Part shown: positions 34,406 to 45,651 of the stretch, one piece after another | Numbering within the stretch: the stretch's first letter is position 1 | Layout of the letters: each line of letters opens with the position of its first letter | NCBI GenBank assembly: GCA_021234155.1 | Contig: JAJEKV010000047.1 | Location: forward strand, 2,530,494-2,594,493 | Length of the DNA stretch: 64,000 nucleotides | Source: Isoetes taiwanensis | Taxonomy: Eukaryota; Streptophyta; Lycopodiopsida; Isoetales; Isoetaceae | Direction of reading: 5' to 3' | Made by a program: the position numbers and the translations under genes | The notes under the pieces: model-generated | What the model saw: the letters and a program-made list of their open reading frames with translations, nothing else | The model's database searches: none | Told to the model about the DNA's origin: nothing

Positions 34406-35149
34406 CCATACCTTATAACAATTATAAACCACTACTTTTTCCAAACATTGGCTTATTATTCGTTAAATCTAAGGTAAAAGTCCTAGCTTCCTTTTCCATC
34501 CTTAACAGTTAAATGTCAAGACATTTGACCTACACTTTTTTTCACACGTGCAATTCAATATGCATTGATGAACATATTAATTTAGGGTTTCAGTTAAAGC
34601 TAGGGTTATAGCAGCTCGTCCGAGCTATCTTCTCTGGGCTTTGATAAAGTGTTTGTATGGGCAGAGGTTACAAGGAGGAGCTAAGCAGCCTACCGAATAG
34701 CAAAGACATTTCCTTTCTCTTAAGCAAGACACACTATTTATGTTAGAAAGGCCTTTTTGACAAAAATAGATATGTCTTTTTAGGACTTCTCCTATTTCCC
34801 TAAAGGTTTCAACTTTATATTTTATCCCCAATAAAACATTAATTACCTTAATTACATATTTTCTTGCCATGCTTTGTCTCAATGCTTATCCATCAAGTCC
34901 CTTGAACCGCTCCACTGAGCTTGTGTCAATGAACCTCACGCAATAGATTTAGAGGCATGTACATGCATATGCCTCATGTGGAAGCGGATTGGATTACCAT
35001 GTGCTCATGTAGTAATTACAATCCTGCAGAAGGAGATCGCATCTAAGATTATGTTCATCATGAATATAGTTTGACTTCTTATTTGAACACCTATAGAGGT
35101 GTAACCTGTGTTTTTTTGTTCTGATAAAGAAGTGAATGAAGATGTTACA

Positions 35150-35380
35150 TTACTGATAATTGCATGTCGTCAATTAGGCATCAAAAGAAGAGGCACATTC
35201 ACACTGAGGATGCCTCACATAGGAGGCTATTACGATGTTTCGTTTGGCACCCTGTCTCTTGTCTCAATGACCCCTATCAGTGTCTGGCACTGAGGCATCC
35301 TAGAGTGGTTTCTCCATTGTGCACGGCGGCGATGTCTGGACGTCAGCCTCAACATAGTGTGGCCTCTGGGGCTGTAACAC
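35150..35380. repeat. Partly duplicated segment flanking a MITE
   Basis: The words GCACTGAGGCATC and GGACGTCAGCCTCAACATAG occur at about 35287 and 35338 and again, in altered form, at about 35685 and 35628. They appear to be diverged repeat units now separated by the MITE at 35383. No gene is seen. Confidence 0.4.
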
Positions 35381-35382
35381 TA

Positions 35383-35609
35383 GGCACGGCCACATGACTT
35401 TTTTTTAGTACCCCTTTTTCAAATTTAGGGGTGGAGGCCCCCCACTTAAATGCGGAGGTCACATTTGCGTACCCCTCCTTTTAGCCCCCCCTCCTTTATA
35501 ATTTCCTTAAGATTTTTGGAGGCCCTCTCCTTTTTGTTGGAGGCCCCCTCCTCTCCCGTACGGGAAACGTACATGGAGGGGGTAAGGAAAACCGTCATGT
35601 GGCCGTGCC
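35383..35609. mobile_element. MITE with perfect 16-bp terminal inverted repeats
   Basis: The ends are perfect inverted copies of GGCACGGCCACATGAC, flanked by TA on both sides (35381-35382 and 35610-35611). The 227-bp interior is non-coding and contains C-rich and G-rich patches that pair with each other (for example GGAGGCCCCC at two places). Length, structure and the TA flank fit a Tc1/mariner-type MITE. It is a different family from the one at 10882. Confidence 0.88.
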
Positions 35610-35611
35610 TA

Positions 35612-36389
35612 CTGACTCTAATCTTTGGACCTCCGCCTCAACATAATGCTTTTCCTATGACTGGAACCCTGTCTCTAATGTTTGCACTGAGGCATCAATC
35701 GTGCTCACATACAGGCTACTAGAGTTTGAAGCCAAAGTCTGGATTAACTGCAACAAGTATGTCCATCTAGAAAGAGACACTTTCATAGATGTGGCCATCA
35801 TCCCTCTCTTAGAATGAGTAGTCCTTACATGATCACGAAATGTAGGCGACAAACAATGGACTTGCGGATCCAAAGCACCTTGGAGATCCCAACAGTGTTT
35901 AGAAGTAAACTTACCAGACCTGTTGTGCTAATCATAAGGGGCTCTTGTAGGCCGAAAAGAAGAGATGACAATGCAAATTGTTAATAACATGGCAAGAGTT
36001 TGAAAACTTACAGGAATGTCAAAGTCAACTCCTTTTCTGCACCAATGTAATGTTGGCTTTTCTGGTTTAATGCTGTTAAAAAAATACTCCTCCATCAAAA
36101 GTTATAAAGCTATAGAAACCCTATGTCCTCTTAGAAAATCCAAGACATCTCAAGAAGTTTTACATGACAACCATTCTTTATAATAATATGGCTTGAAAAT
36201 AAGTATGGCAAATCCACGTGAATGCACATTCTAAATTTAAAAACGTGCCATCTTATTTTTACAATGATTAAAAAGGACAAGCATGATCTTTATGTTAAGT
36301 TCAATCTTACTATAAACATCAAATAAACTAATGTGGCGACTTATTACACCATGAAGCCAAAATTCTGGAGAATTTGTAGGAACTCCGGG
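35612..36389. other. No gene seen
   Basis: AT-rich interval after the MITE. Nothing beyond the duplicated words noted on its left side. Confidence 0.4.
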
Positions 36390-36815
36390 ATCCCCCAATC
36401 CAGGGTAAGACTATCCTACGCCCATGACAAGTACCTATGTCATATTAACCCCGTAGGGCATCAGACCCAAAAGGGTAGACCTTGGTGAGCCTAATCTCTC
36501 AGAGGTTTTATCCCACGCCTTGTAACACTCCTCCCTCACATTCAATGCTCGTCCTTAAGCATGTAGGTTCTGACTCCACTAGGAGGCGTTACCCATAGAA
36601 CATTCCAACTAACCTGTAGCAGTCCTCCGCTTACGTTTGATGCTCGTCCTCAAGCATGTGGGTTCTGACTCCACTAGGAGGTGTTACGCATAGAACATTC
36701 CAACTAACCTCCCACATTGCCCTTAGCGGCGGGAGATCGTCCCTGGTGAGGAATCGAACTTGTGTTCTGTCACTCAATTCATACACTAACCCGAAGGAAC
36801 TAGCCATCAGGCACA
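36390..36815 (-). mobile_element. tRNA-derived SINE-like element with internal 94-bp duplication
   Basis: Read on the minus strand, the segment starts TGCCTGATGGCTAGTTCC, an A-box-like sequence, and about 55 bases further has AGTTCGATTCCTC (36748-36760), a good match to the pol III B box of tRNA genes. The head is therefore tRNA-like. The body downstream contains two tandem units (36528-36621 and 36622-36715) sharing TGCTCGTCCT, GGTTCTGACTCCACTAGGAG and CATAGAACATTCCAACTAAC. No intact tRNA cloverleaf can be drawn, so it is not called as a tRNA gene. The 3' end is not defined. Confidence 0.55.
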
Positions 36816-39399
36816 AAAGCTAGATCCTTAGTGAGTCCTAACCTCAAATAGGTTTTATCCCATGGCCAGTAACAACTAACAACCTGTTGCAACAACTAAT
36901 CGTTAAGAACAAATATTCTTTGCATATTCACTTTAAAGTAACAAATTTGATTGGCTGGGTGCGAATATTCTAAGAATATTTGTCCATCCAATACATCAAC
37001 GAAGTTTTGCACTTGGGCAATCCAAAAAACCATATCCTTTATTTTACCTGAACATTCGGTTTCTAGTTATGATCTGTTTAGAATTATTCTATCTAAAATG
37101 CCAGTTGAGCAGTTGCCAAATTACGCATTTGTTTCAAAAATAAATACATTCCATTTATTATCCTCAGATATTTGTTTGGTGATCTACTTGTAGAAGCTGG
37201 AGCATGGAGAGGCCCACCTGGGTATGATCATGCTAGCGCGCATTGCTGAAGTGGGCACACAACATGCTTGCAAGGGCGGTGTGTAACTTATCTAGCTTCA
37301 TTAAACATGCAAAAAGGGATGTGTACAAATATAAAATGTATGTGCATTGCCTTTTTCTCAAACCTTGGGTCTAAAATGAAGGCAAGATTCGTGCTTTTTG
37401 TAGTCATTTTCAACATTCTATTTTCTATTCCATTAGCACCTCTAGTGGCCTTTGTTGTAATGTGGGTGATCTGACCACCTACTCAAAAGCATATCACCAT
37501 ATTATTAGGCATGCACGGAATTCTCTTTCTGCATAGGGTCCACGCCATTCTTGGTTATCTCTTGGTTGTTGTAAAGTTGATCAACAATTAAGGATAGACC
37601 ACATATTATAAGAACGTAAACAATTTAAATATATATGGTTCCTTGTTATGCTAAAGAATTTGTTCTTTTAACCTAGATAAATTGGCCCTTTCCTTCATCA
37701 TGATTGGTGAAACTCAAGCCTCAGATTCTCAATAAATTATACATACAGAAGATCTTGCCTTTTGGAAAGAAGATTATATACTGGCCTTTATATTGAACAC
37801 ATGTACGATGACCCCAAGTCAAAGGGCCACAGAGGATAAACATTAGAAGGATTTCATGTCTGCCGCAACAATTAACCGCAACAATTTGCTAGGAGAGAAC
37901 AATTGTCATCATCCACACTACATTCTGATGCGGAACCTACCATGTGGCAAGCTGAATAGTATACCCACTAAATATTAACATCATATGCTATCCATAACTT
38001 GATTAGTGTACTGTAATAAGAAGATATGCAGACAGGCATTAACACAAACAAAATTATAGTTATGAAGGGAGCAGCACGCGGAAGTGATAAACAAGCATGA
38101 TTATAATATTAAAGCGACAAGTATAAATCACGCTACATGCATTCTGTATGGTGAAAACGAAGGCTGCTACTGCGACTGCTAGGGTGACTTACTAAAAGCA
38201 ACAGGAACGGCTAGTGGTTCCGTTTGACTCGAAATCAATAGGTCTAGCGAGGAGAAGGTTGAAGAGGGCAATAACTGCAAGGTGAAACGGATCGATCTAG
38301 CCAGGAGGAGGTTGAAGGGAGCTATAACTACAAGGGAGCAACAATGGTTGCAAGCTAAAGGCATTATTTCATCAACATGGCAAAATGTGTGGAAGTGTTG
38401 AAAGTAAAGGCAACATTAATCACCACGAAGAACCTGTGTTTTTCTTATATTCAATATCAATAACTAATCTATTTAATTCCTTTTCGTCACCATGGTCATG
38501 TGACAAGTCTTCTTCATACCTTTGTCCTCTGCAACCCTAAATTTTGCCCTAAATCTAGACCCCGCACTATATTCCATGGTCTAGCCTAAACCCTAATCTG
38601 GACGTAGTCCATTTCCCTGCTGTCTCTCTCGGGCCGGCTATGGCCTAGACACGGCATTTAAGACTGTGATGGACTCCCCCCTGTACAAAACAAAGGGGCA
38701 AGCTGCATGGGCTATGGCGAATGACGGATCCCATAGGACCCCTTTTAGGATTTTTACCAGTTGATACCGAGGTAGCCCAAAAAACTGCCCTTGTCGGACC
38801 GCCGCTGCAATCACGGGTATGTCTATGACTGGGTCATTCATTCTCTATCCTTAGGCTTTTCGGTTTTATCATCCATAGCAGCAAGCATAATGTACTAGGG
38901 TTTTGTCATGTAATGGTAACATGTTTTTTTCTAGTAATAAAATACAAAAAAGATAGAGCTTTGCACACCTCTGCATGACTTCAGAGTTGCCAGTCCAAAG
39001 AATAGGCTCATGGCTTGGAGAAGCTTGGAGCCTTGTGCTTATATGATAATGAAATCATGTGAATGCATGTCAGACACAAGGGTTTACATGCGTTGTAGTA
39101 TTGTACCGAGAATTTACAGTTATATATAATATGATGATATGGATCATCATAATTTAAAGCTCTATCACGAAATCTTGCATCTCTGCAGCTTCATGGCCTC
39201 TTGAGTCCTTGATGCTGAAATGCAGGAATAAGACAGGCTAATGGTTGTGTGCAAATGCTCATAAAGGTGGCTACTGTGTTGAAAAACTAGTCTTTCTAGT
39301 TTGGTACCATGTAGCTTTGTTGTGCTAATGACAAATTAAATTTGGCATTTATGCCATGTGCAGGACTTCTTTTTAAACAGTTTTTAAGCACCACCTGGT
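36816..39399. other. Long stretch without a recognisable gene
   Basis: About 2.6 kb. A 67-codon minus-strand frame at 38638-38841 (DIPVIAAAVRQGQFFGLPRY and on) is protein-like but unrecognised. At 38220-38345 there is an inexact repeat of GAGGAGAAGGTTGAAG and GAGGAGGTTGAAGGGAGC. Nothing else is supported. Confidence 0.35.
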
Positions 39400-39840
39400 C
39401 TGGATCTTTCTTCTGGGTATTTAAGTTGCGCTGTTGGCTTAGCGTGTTGAAGGTGCACATGTCTAGTTATAGAAGATCAAAGCCACCGATTGTGATTGTG
39501 GACCAAGACTTGGCCCTATGTGCAGGTTGTGTTTTCCAAAAAAATTACAGACTATATATTGACTTTGCATCTTCTCAAAACAGAAGCATCCTCTTTAAGG
39601 GTGGAAACCAATGGACAATTTTTGTTTTACATTTTTGGTTTTTTCTTATAGGCATAATGTTTTTACGACTTGAACGTGTAAAGACAATGGTTTATGTGGA
39701 CCCTTCTGATTGGAAAAGTCAAGGGATGCATGGCAGGGAATGACCATCAGAATCTTGGTGTTCTTGCTTCATCTGGAGAAGTATATGCTTATGGCTACAA
39801 GTATTTCTGTTGGAATCTCTCTGATAGGCACATTTTTCCC
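39400..39840 (+). pseudogene. Small fragments resembling FAR1/MULE transposase and an RCC1 repeat
   Basis: Near 39455-39535 the plus strand encodes SSYRRSKPPIVIVDQDLALC, which resembles the second catalytic Asp region of FAR1/MULE proteins (a K-P-x-x-I-x-x-DQD pattern). About 200 bases further, near 39738-39820, another frame encodes NLGVLASSGEVYAYGYKYF, which resembles one RCC1 propeller repeat (G-E-V-Y-A-x-G). Neither is long enough to be sure. They may be gene fragments collected by a transposon, or chance matches. Confidence 0.25.
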
Positions 39841-41023
39841 TGTGAAACCTGAACCCTGAACACGAATGCTAGACGACAGCAACAGAAGTTGCATTGGTTC
39901 ACCACGTCTTACAAAGAGTTAACAAAATAACTGTCACAGAATCTGCTTGTAGCAGAGTACAACCTGACAAAAAAGTTGCTCTTGGTAGTTTCAATGGGCC
40001 TTTCACTCATTTTTTCACATTACGACTTCTATCCTCAAACAATCAGGCTAAATCTGTCCAGTTTCTTATCAGACGGCTAATTGCAGCTAAAAACAAAAGA
40101 AAGTAAGTACCAAAATGGATAAACAAATGCTTTAGCATACTGCAAGCAAATGACTAGGGGAGTTATGGTACAAATAAGTCATAGACTGAATCCCAGAAGC
40201 ATGAAAAACTCTCAATTGTCTTATTGAAGAATAAATTGCACATTTGAATGCGTGTTAGAAAATTCTGCCATCAGTTTCTATATTATATTCAACAAAGAAT
40301 GAAGACAGCAACCAGGGTAAAAAGAAAACAAAAAGGAGTGGAATACCTTACTCTCATAATTCATTTGATCTGGTGTATATAATTAATGGACCCGATTACG
40401 GATCTTACCCTTCTCTGAAGGAAAAGTAGTCTGACAACAGAGACAACAACAGACAACGTGATATCGTGGCTATATACTTCTCTCTTGAATAAGAGAAGCG
40501 CTGTTGACATTAATGAATAAAATCAGCAGCGTTTCAAAAAAACCTCAGAAATTATCATCCTTCCAAAAAGAGACTGTTAATAAGATCTGCAATTGAACCA
40601 TGTAAATGTATTCTGCATCATTTTTTCTGTTCAAAAAGGGCCATACAAGAGCACTCTTTCTAAAGCAAACCAAAGGGTTCATATCTCTGATCCCCTTGAC
40701 TCATTCATTCAAACTAGATTTCAGCCAAAAGGCAAGGCCTGATCCATCAATGCAACTGTTGCTATGTCAAAAATCCAAAAGAAAAAAACAGAATTGGCCT
40801 ATAATTTGCAGCCAATATGTTTATAATCTGCGCCATGGCAGCCTCGACCTGTACATCTTCTCTTCATATACATATTAAGATCACTAAAGGACTGAGCAAT
40901 TCTTAACTTTGATCTGAAGCAAATTTGAGATCTTCAAACTAGTGTGTGCAAACTTCTCCCTAGTCATGCATATTTCCTCTGATATGTGATCACAGGGCGG
41001 ATAATCTGCTCAGGAAGAGCAGG
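39841..41023. other. Downstream flank of the CLE gene, no gene seen
   Basis: AT-rich DNA on the 3' side of the CLE gene (which reads leftward). No canonical AATAAA poly(A) signal was seen on the minus strand in the first 150 bases below 41024. Confidence 0.4.
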
Positions 41024-41419
41024 CTATCTATTATGCAAAGGATTTGGACCATTGGGTACCAATCTTTTATAAGATCCAAAGGTTGGATCCATCGGAGGGC
41101 TGCATTCGTTCAGATCATCAATGCTACAGTCGCTGCCACCGGAAGAATGCGAGCTTTTCTTCAAATCCGGCGAAGGAGAAGCAGCAGGCTGTGCGGGAGG
41201 TGGGGATGATCCATTCCGGTGTGTATACAAGCTCTGCTTGCCTTGGCTATGGTGGCCTCTCAGAATCCGGCCCTCTGCAGAAGAAACCCAGAGCAAAAAA
41301 AGGGTAAACATGCACACAACCCACAACTTTTCAACTCCCGAATCTGCTCCTCCTTTCCGCAATGCCGTTCTTCTTCCCATTTGGGCTGCAAAATCCGGCC
41401 TCATGCAATAGCAGGCCAT
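41024..41419 (-). CDS. CLE: CLE signalling prepropeptide, 131 residues
   Basis: This intron-less frame encodes a small secreted hormone precursor. A hydrophobic segment LWVVCMFTLFLLWVSSAEG (about residues 32-50) serves as signal peptide, followed by a variable Ser/Pro/His-rich middle part, and the extreme C-terminus is YKRLVPNGPNPLHNR. The 12 residues RLVPNGPNPLHN (41030-41065) form a complete CLE motif, with Arg1, the Pro4 and Pro7 that are usually hydroxylated, Gly6, Asn8, Pro9, His11 and Asn12 all present, and only one residue after it. Known CLE peptides are cut from such precursors and bind CLV1/BAM-type receptor kinases to control stem cells and vascular development. R-type (CLV3/CLE1-like) rather than TDIF-type is indicated by the leading Arg. 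Met1 (41419) gives a long N-region; Met14 (41378-41380) gives a more usual signal peptide and may be the true start. A single motif and no frame damage point to a functional host gene. Confidence 0.9.
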   Translation of the reverse strand: MACYCMRPDFAAQMGRRTALRKGGADSGVEKLWVVCMFTLFLLWVSSAEGRILRGHHSQGKQSLYTHRNGSSPPPAQPAASPSPDLKKSSHSSGGSDCSIDDLNECSPPMDPTFGSYKRLVPNGPNPLHNR

Positions 41420-41683
41420 ACATAAATCTGCAGAGGATAATCCGGATAGAAAATTGTGCTGGAAGAATCCCCTTTTGGGCGATCAGAAGTGCCCTTTTTG
41501 AGATCGAAATGTACTCTTCTTTGACTTGAAAACCAATCAGAGGTGAGAACGGAACCCGTGATTTATGAAAAATTTCCTACTTGCAGAGCACTCCCCTGCT
41601 TCGTCTGCCTGCCTTTTCAAGCCTGATACACAACTGGTTCTAATCATAAAATTTTTTCCTGCACAGCCAGATCTAGAGCTCGG

Positions 41684-41690
41684 ATTTATA
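41684..41690 (-). promoter_or_regulatory. Candidate TATA box of the CLE gene
   Basis: The minus strand reads GTTGTATAAATCCGAGC here. A TATAAAT element at this place would put transcription start near 41655 and leave a 5' leader of about 235-275 bases before the CLE start codons. It is the best TATA match in the 400 bases upstream. Inference from sequence only. Confidence 0.4.
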
Positions 41691-42750
41691 CAACGCTCTT
41701 GCCTGCATTTGAAGCTACCCCTCTCTTTCTACCCTCCTTCAGCCTGCTACAGGAGAAAGCGGACTTGTTTGCCTTTGTAGCTTGCCGGTAGTGCCGCTGC
41801 AGTTCAAGGAATGGCTTAGAAGAAAAAAACCCATTAAAATATTTTTCGATACACCGGGCATCCCTTTGACTTTGAGTAATTTCCTCGCCTTGCTGAGTAG
41901 AAACAGTGGTGCTATAAAAAAATAGAGAGTTATTATACAAGTCTCTGCTTAGACTTTGAGCTTCCGGCAATTGCCTTACTCCTCCTCCTTATTTAATCCC
42001 CAATTGGGCGGTTCTAATTGGTGGTTTTGAAGCCTAATTCATAGACTTCCGGCAGTGGGCTGCTGTATCTTTCTTTACTCATACATCAGATTTGCGAAGT
42101 ACCCAATATGCTGGCTTTTGTATTTTTTAAATCTGATTGCTTCTACTTGCAAACTGGGTCTTCTGGGGGTGGATCAGGCTTACTGGTAGAGCCGGTTTGG
42201 GGCTATATTGCGTAGGATTGTTTGCTTGGAGACAAAATCTGCCATAGCTGATGAGGAAGAGGTGGCTGTCGGCTACTACGGGGCTTGCATGCGGGAATGA
42301 AGCTTTGGGTTTACAGGTCCGGCCGGTTTTGCTCTGCCCAAAAGCTTGCTCCGGTCCATGTCTGCCAAGCAGCTATGGCGGATAGAAAAAGGGCTAGCGC
42401 CTGCAGGAGAAACAGAGGGCCATCCCCTTCCTTTGTTTTCTAGTCCGGCGAAAAAGAGCGACAGGTCTTGCCTTGCCCTTTCTTTTGCCTTTATTCCGGG
42501 CTATTTTCGGACAGGTAAAGGCCGGTTTGTCATTCCATGATGTTATGTTTGCCTTGACTCCTAAAATAGCACCATGCATTTGTCTAAACTTTGTCAACTT
42601 GAACTTTCTGTCCTTCCACCTGTACGTCCCAGATCTAAGAGCCTCTCTTTTAGTTTGCCACGTGTAAGGACAGATCTATCCCTCATCTAATATTCTTGTC
42701 TGATTTACAACTACATGCTTATACCTATGAGTAGATAGTATTTTTTTATT
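41691..42750. other. Upstream region of the CLE gene, few repeats
   Basis: About 1 kb that is somewhat GC-richer than its surroundings and shows no transposon termini. Words around CCGGCAGTG or TGCCGG recur (near 41785, 41965 and 42048, with CCGGCCGG near 42320), which may be regulatory or chance. No second gene can be supported. Confidence 0.35.
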
Positions 42751-43999
42751 TTTATTTTCGAAAAACTGCCAAAATACCCTTACATGGGTTTCAATAATTA
42801 TCGAAAATGTCTTTACATATATTTTATTTACATATTGCCTGTTCTTATACACTGTAGAGGCAATATAGTAAGTTTAAGGGGCATTGTAGTAATTACTACG
42901 GGCATTTTAATAGTTATTTCAGATAGATTTTTTTTTTTTTAATTATTATACCACATGGCACCTTCCCATAGGAGGATATGCCAATGTTATGAGAAAGACT
43001 TGAACACAAGATGGACGTCATGTAGGCAATCTTATACAACTTGTTCGGGTTGCCATTCCATCCAACTTCATGTTGAATGTGCCTTAGTCCACTGTTTCTT
43101 GGCTATCTCTGCTCCCTACCTTCCATAGTCACCCTAGAGGGACAATGTACCAAATTCAATTCCACGTAACATCCTCATTAGATTCTCCAAGTTTGGTCGA
43201 CCTTTTGTCCATTCTTGCAGCAAAAACGACTGATCTAATGCAAGAATTGTCAACTTGATGTTGATGACATATGCATATTAGGACATCTATAATTTTATAA
43301 TAAAAATAAAACATGCGGTTAATAGCCTTTTGTAAACATTTCGGAGGAAGTTTTTTGGTCCAATTCTTTGTTCGATGTCGCGAAGGCCCACAATCACAAT
43401 GTTCACAGTTTTAAACAAGCTCTGAAAAATCCTCTTCCCACTTGTTTACTTACTAGGTCATATTCTCTATTTTTTATACTAAATTTATAAAGTTAAGAGA
43501 AGACATTCCACTCCTCATAATGTGAAAACTTGTTTCCCTCACATAATGTGTCTGGCCTCGTCAAACATGCCATTCCTATTCAAATGACATTTGTTGCCAC
43601 GTTTTGTATGTTGTTTGTTGCTAGCTTGCAAAAGGTCTAACATCATTCATAGTCAACCAACGAAGCTCACTGAGCAAGTTAACATTTGTTGCCATGTTCG
43701 ATGTAACATTTGTTGCTAGCTTGCAAAAACTCTACTATTGTTCATAGTCAATTGACGAAGCTCTTCAAGCAAGCATAACCATCATTGCCAGCTCTTAAAG
43801 ATATCTATAGCTCTGCTGGCATATCTCAAATTTTACATAAGGATTAGACAATCTACCAAACTATCCAATGGCAATTTCTGTAAAGGCAATTGTATTGGGC
43901 CCCATGAATAGACCATTGCCAGAGGCACGAACAATATTACTTAAGAGGCAACAAATTTGGTTGTTCTTTCATGTGATTGTAGTATGCTTTTGAATGTGA
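42751..43999. other. Non-coding region with a possible MITE and a tandem duplication
   Basis: At 42762-42915 the words CTGCCAAAATACCCTTA and GGGGCATTGTAGTAATTACT with GGGCATTTTAATAG are arranged partly inverted and recall the AAGGGCATTTTG array beside the MULE. At 43583-43675 and 43680-43770 two tandem units share ACATTTGTTGCCA, TTGTTGCTAGCTTGCAAAA and ACGAAGCTC. No gene is seen. Confidence 0.4.
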
Positions 44000-45358
44000 T
44001 TGCTCTCCCTTCAATATGATGCCATTTCCAAACTTGCTCAAAAGAGCGCATGACAAGGACTGACAAGGATGAGTTCTAGACCAAGCTTCCAACACCATAT
44101 TCTTCCTGTTCCTTTTTGCAACCAGTTGATAGTAGCTGGCCAATTCCATCAACCAAATTAATGGCAGCTACCATCTCCATTTAATCCAATCATACCACAT
44201 AAGTAAAGGACGCATTATATTTCAGTGACAACATGCCAACAACATACATCATGTGGTATATAGTTCACTCATAGTGAACACTAAGTTACATATTTGGCAA
44301 ACATTCCTCTCTGGAGTGGTGGACGCCAATGCCACCAATCCTCTTAGCACCTCCACTTAGTTCATCCCCTTACACAGAGATGATGTGTCCCAGCAGGTAT
44401 CGTTTCTATTTGAGCATGGTATGAAGGTGGTCTCCTCTTGTCATGGCCTAAGTTCAAACAAAAGTCCTATGCTCACAATGTGATGTAACTGTATGGAAGA
44501 AGGTAGCAGCTTGCCTCTTGTAGTGGAGGTTGATATCATGGAAAGGGTGCCTTTGAGTTGCCATGAGGATATTCACAAAGACAAGAACTTTCTCAGCTCC
44601 ATATATCATCTCCTCTTAACTCCACAACCTCTCCAATTTCTGAATGGCAATCACAGATCTCAAAATATATTTGTGCTCGTACATGGCGCTCGCTTTGCGA
44701 TAAATTGCTCCATCATAAAGTTTATGTACTTGTGACAAGTTACACATAGATGTTTCCATATAAATGCCTTGTGGCATCTCTATGATCTTCGTATTTCTGC
44801 AGTATGCCCTCTTTGGCTTTTAGATGTTGAAATACTTGAGCATTGCCTCTTCTCTTGTTTATAAGTTCAACCAGCATGGTTCTGGCTATAACGTTTATTC
44901 AATAGTATACTGGCCTAGCCAATGTGTCCTCTTGGCATCCTAACTAGAAGCATGGGCTCTAACTAGGTAGAAGGTATTTCACCTAGAATTTAATTGGCTC
45001 CTGTAGTCAATTTGGGAGCGTCAAAGGCTCTAAAATTTCCAAGGCATTTACTCATCTGCTCGTGGTGTTATTGTTGTAGCACAGGCTAAGATACTGATGG
45101 TCTATAAGTCTTCCTCCCTTGAGCAAGAAGTGAGGGATCGTATTTAGATTCAGTATGTTCAAATTAATTCTTATTATTACTCTCCTATATTGGAGTAAGT
45201 ACACAATGCTTTAGGCTCGTATTTCAGGAGCATCGTAGTACACAATGCTTTAGGCCTTTATTTCAAAAGCATTGTGTTCACACAATCAGATGAGACATCT
45301 TGTACTCTTTACTTTTGATTAATAAACTTTTTTTTAACCTTCCAAAAGAAAAAAAAAG
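44000..45358 (+). pseudogene. Decayed LINE 3' part with zf-RVT domain
   Basis: Between about 44680 and 44900 the plus strand encodes, across frameshifts, CDKLLHHKVYVL, a His/Arg-Cys segment, CPLWLLDVEILEHCLFSC and QPAWFWL, matching the zf-RVT domain of the LINE at 15030 (WDKLLHPKLSILWWQ, CPLCMHRNETIEHC). The AATAAAC at about 45322 followed by A-rich sequence to 45358 marks the 3' end. Many stops show it is old. The 5' limit is uncertain; homology left of 44300 is not clear. Confidence 0.6.
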
Positions 45359-45651
45359 ATATATATGGTAATCCTAGTTTTATGATGAAGATTTTTTTCC
45401 TTTGAAAAAGATTCGTGGTTTTATAGTGCTATTATATGGGTCCATAGAGAATAATTGAGTACTTGAGTTTTTAGGCTTTTGCAAAGAAAGTTTTGGGAAA
45501 GCAGATATGGTAGTTATTTTGCTATATATTCCAAACAAGGTGCACCCTAGACTACCACAGTCGCCGGATCCGTCGATCCTACGACCCAGACTGCACCTTG
45601 GAGCCTCTGGGAACCTCTCGTTTCGCTTATGCTCATTTATGATTGGGGGCG

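Larger units (their letters stand above)
32834..34926 (+). repeat. Pair of about 270-bp direct repeats
   Basis: The segments 32834-33106 and 34671-34926 are clearly related, sharing AGAGGTTACAAG, TTAGAAAGGCCTTTT, AATAAAACATTAATTACCTT and CTTGCCAT(A/G)CTTTG in order, at roughly 80 percent identity by eye. They could be LTRs of a small non-autonomous retrotransposon of about 2.1 kb, or two copies of a dispersed repeat. No primer-binding site, polypurine tract or coding region was found between them. A SINE-like copy (34262-34405) and a hairpin array (33115-33265) lie inside. Confidence 0.5.

Noticed and set aside
36720-36815. A functional tRNA gene
   Set aside because: Only the B box is good; no cloverleaf with acceptor and anticodon stems can be drawn, and the body repeat fits a SINE.
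41044-41425. Plus-strand frames overlapping the CLE gene
   Set aside because: They are opposite-strand shadows; only the minus-strand frame has a signal peptide and a family motif.
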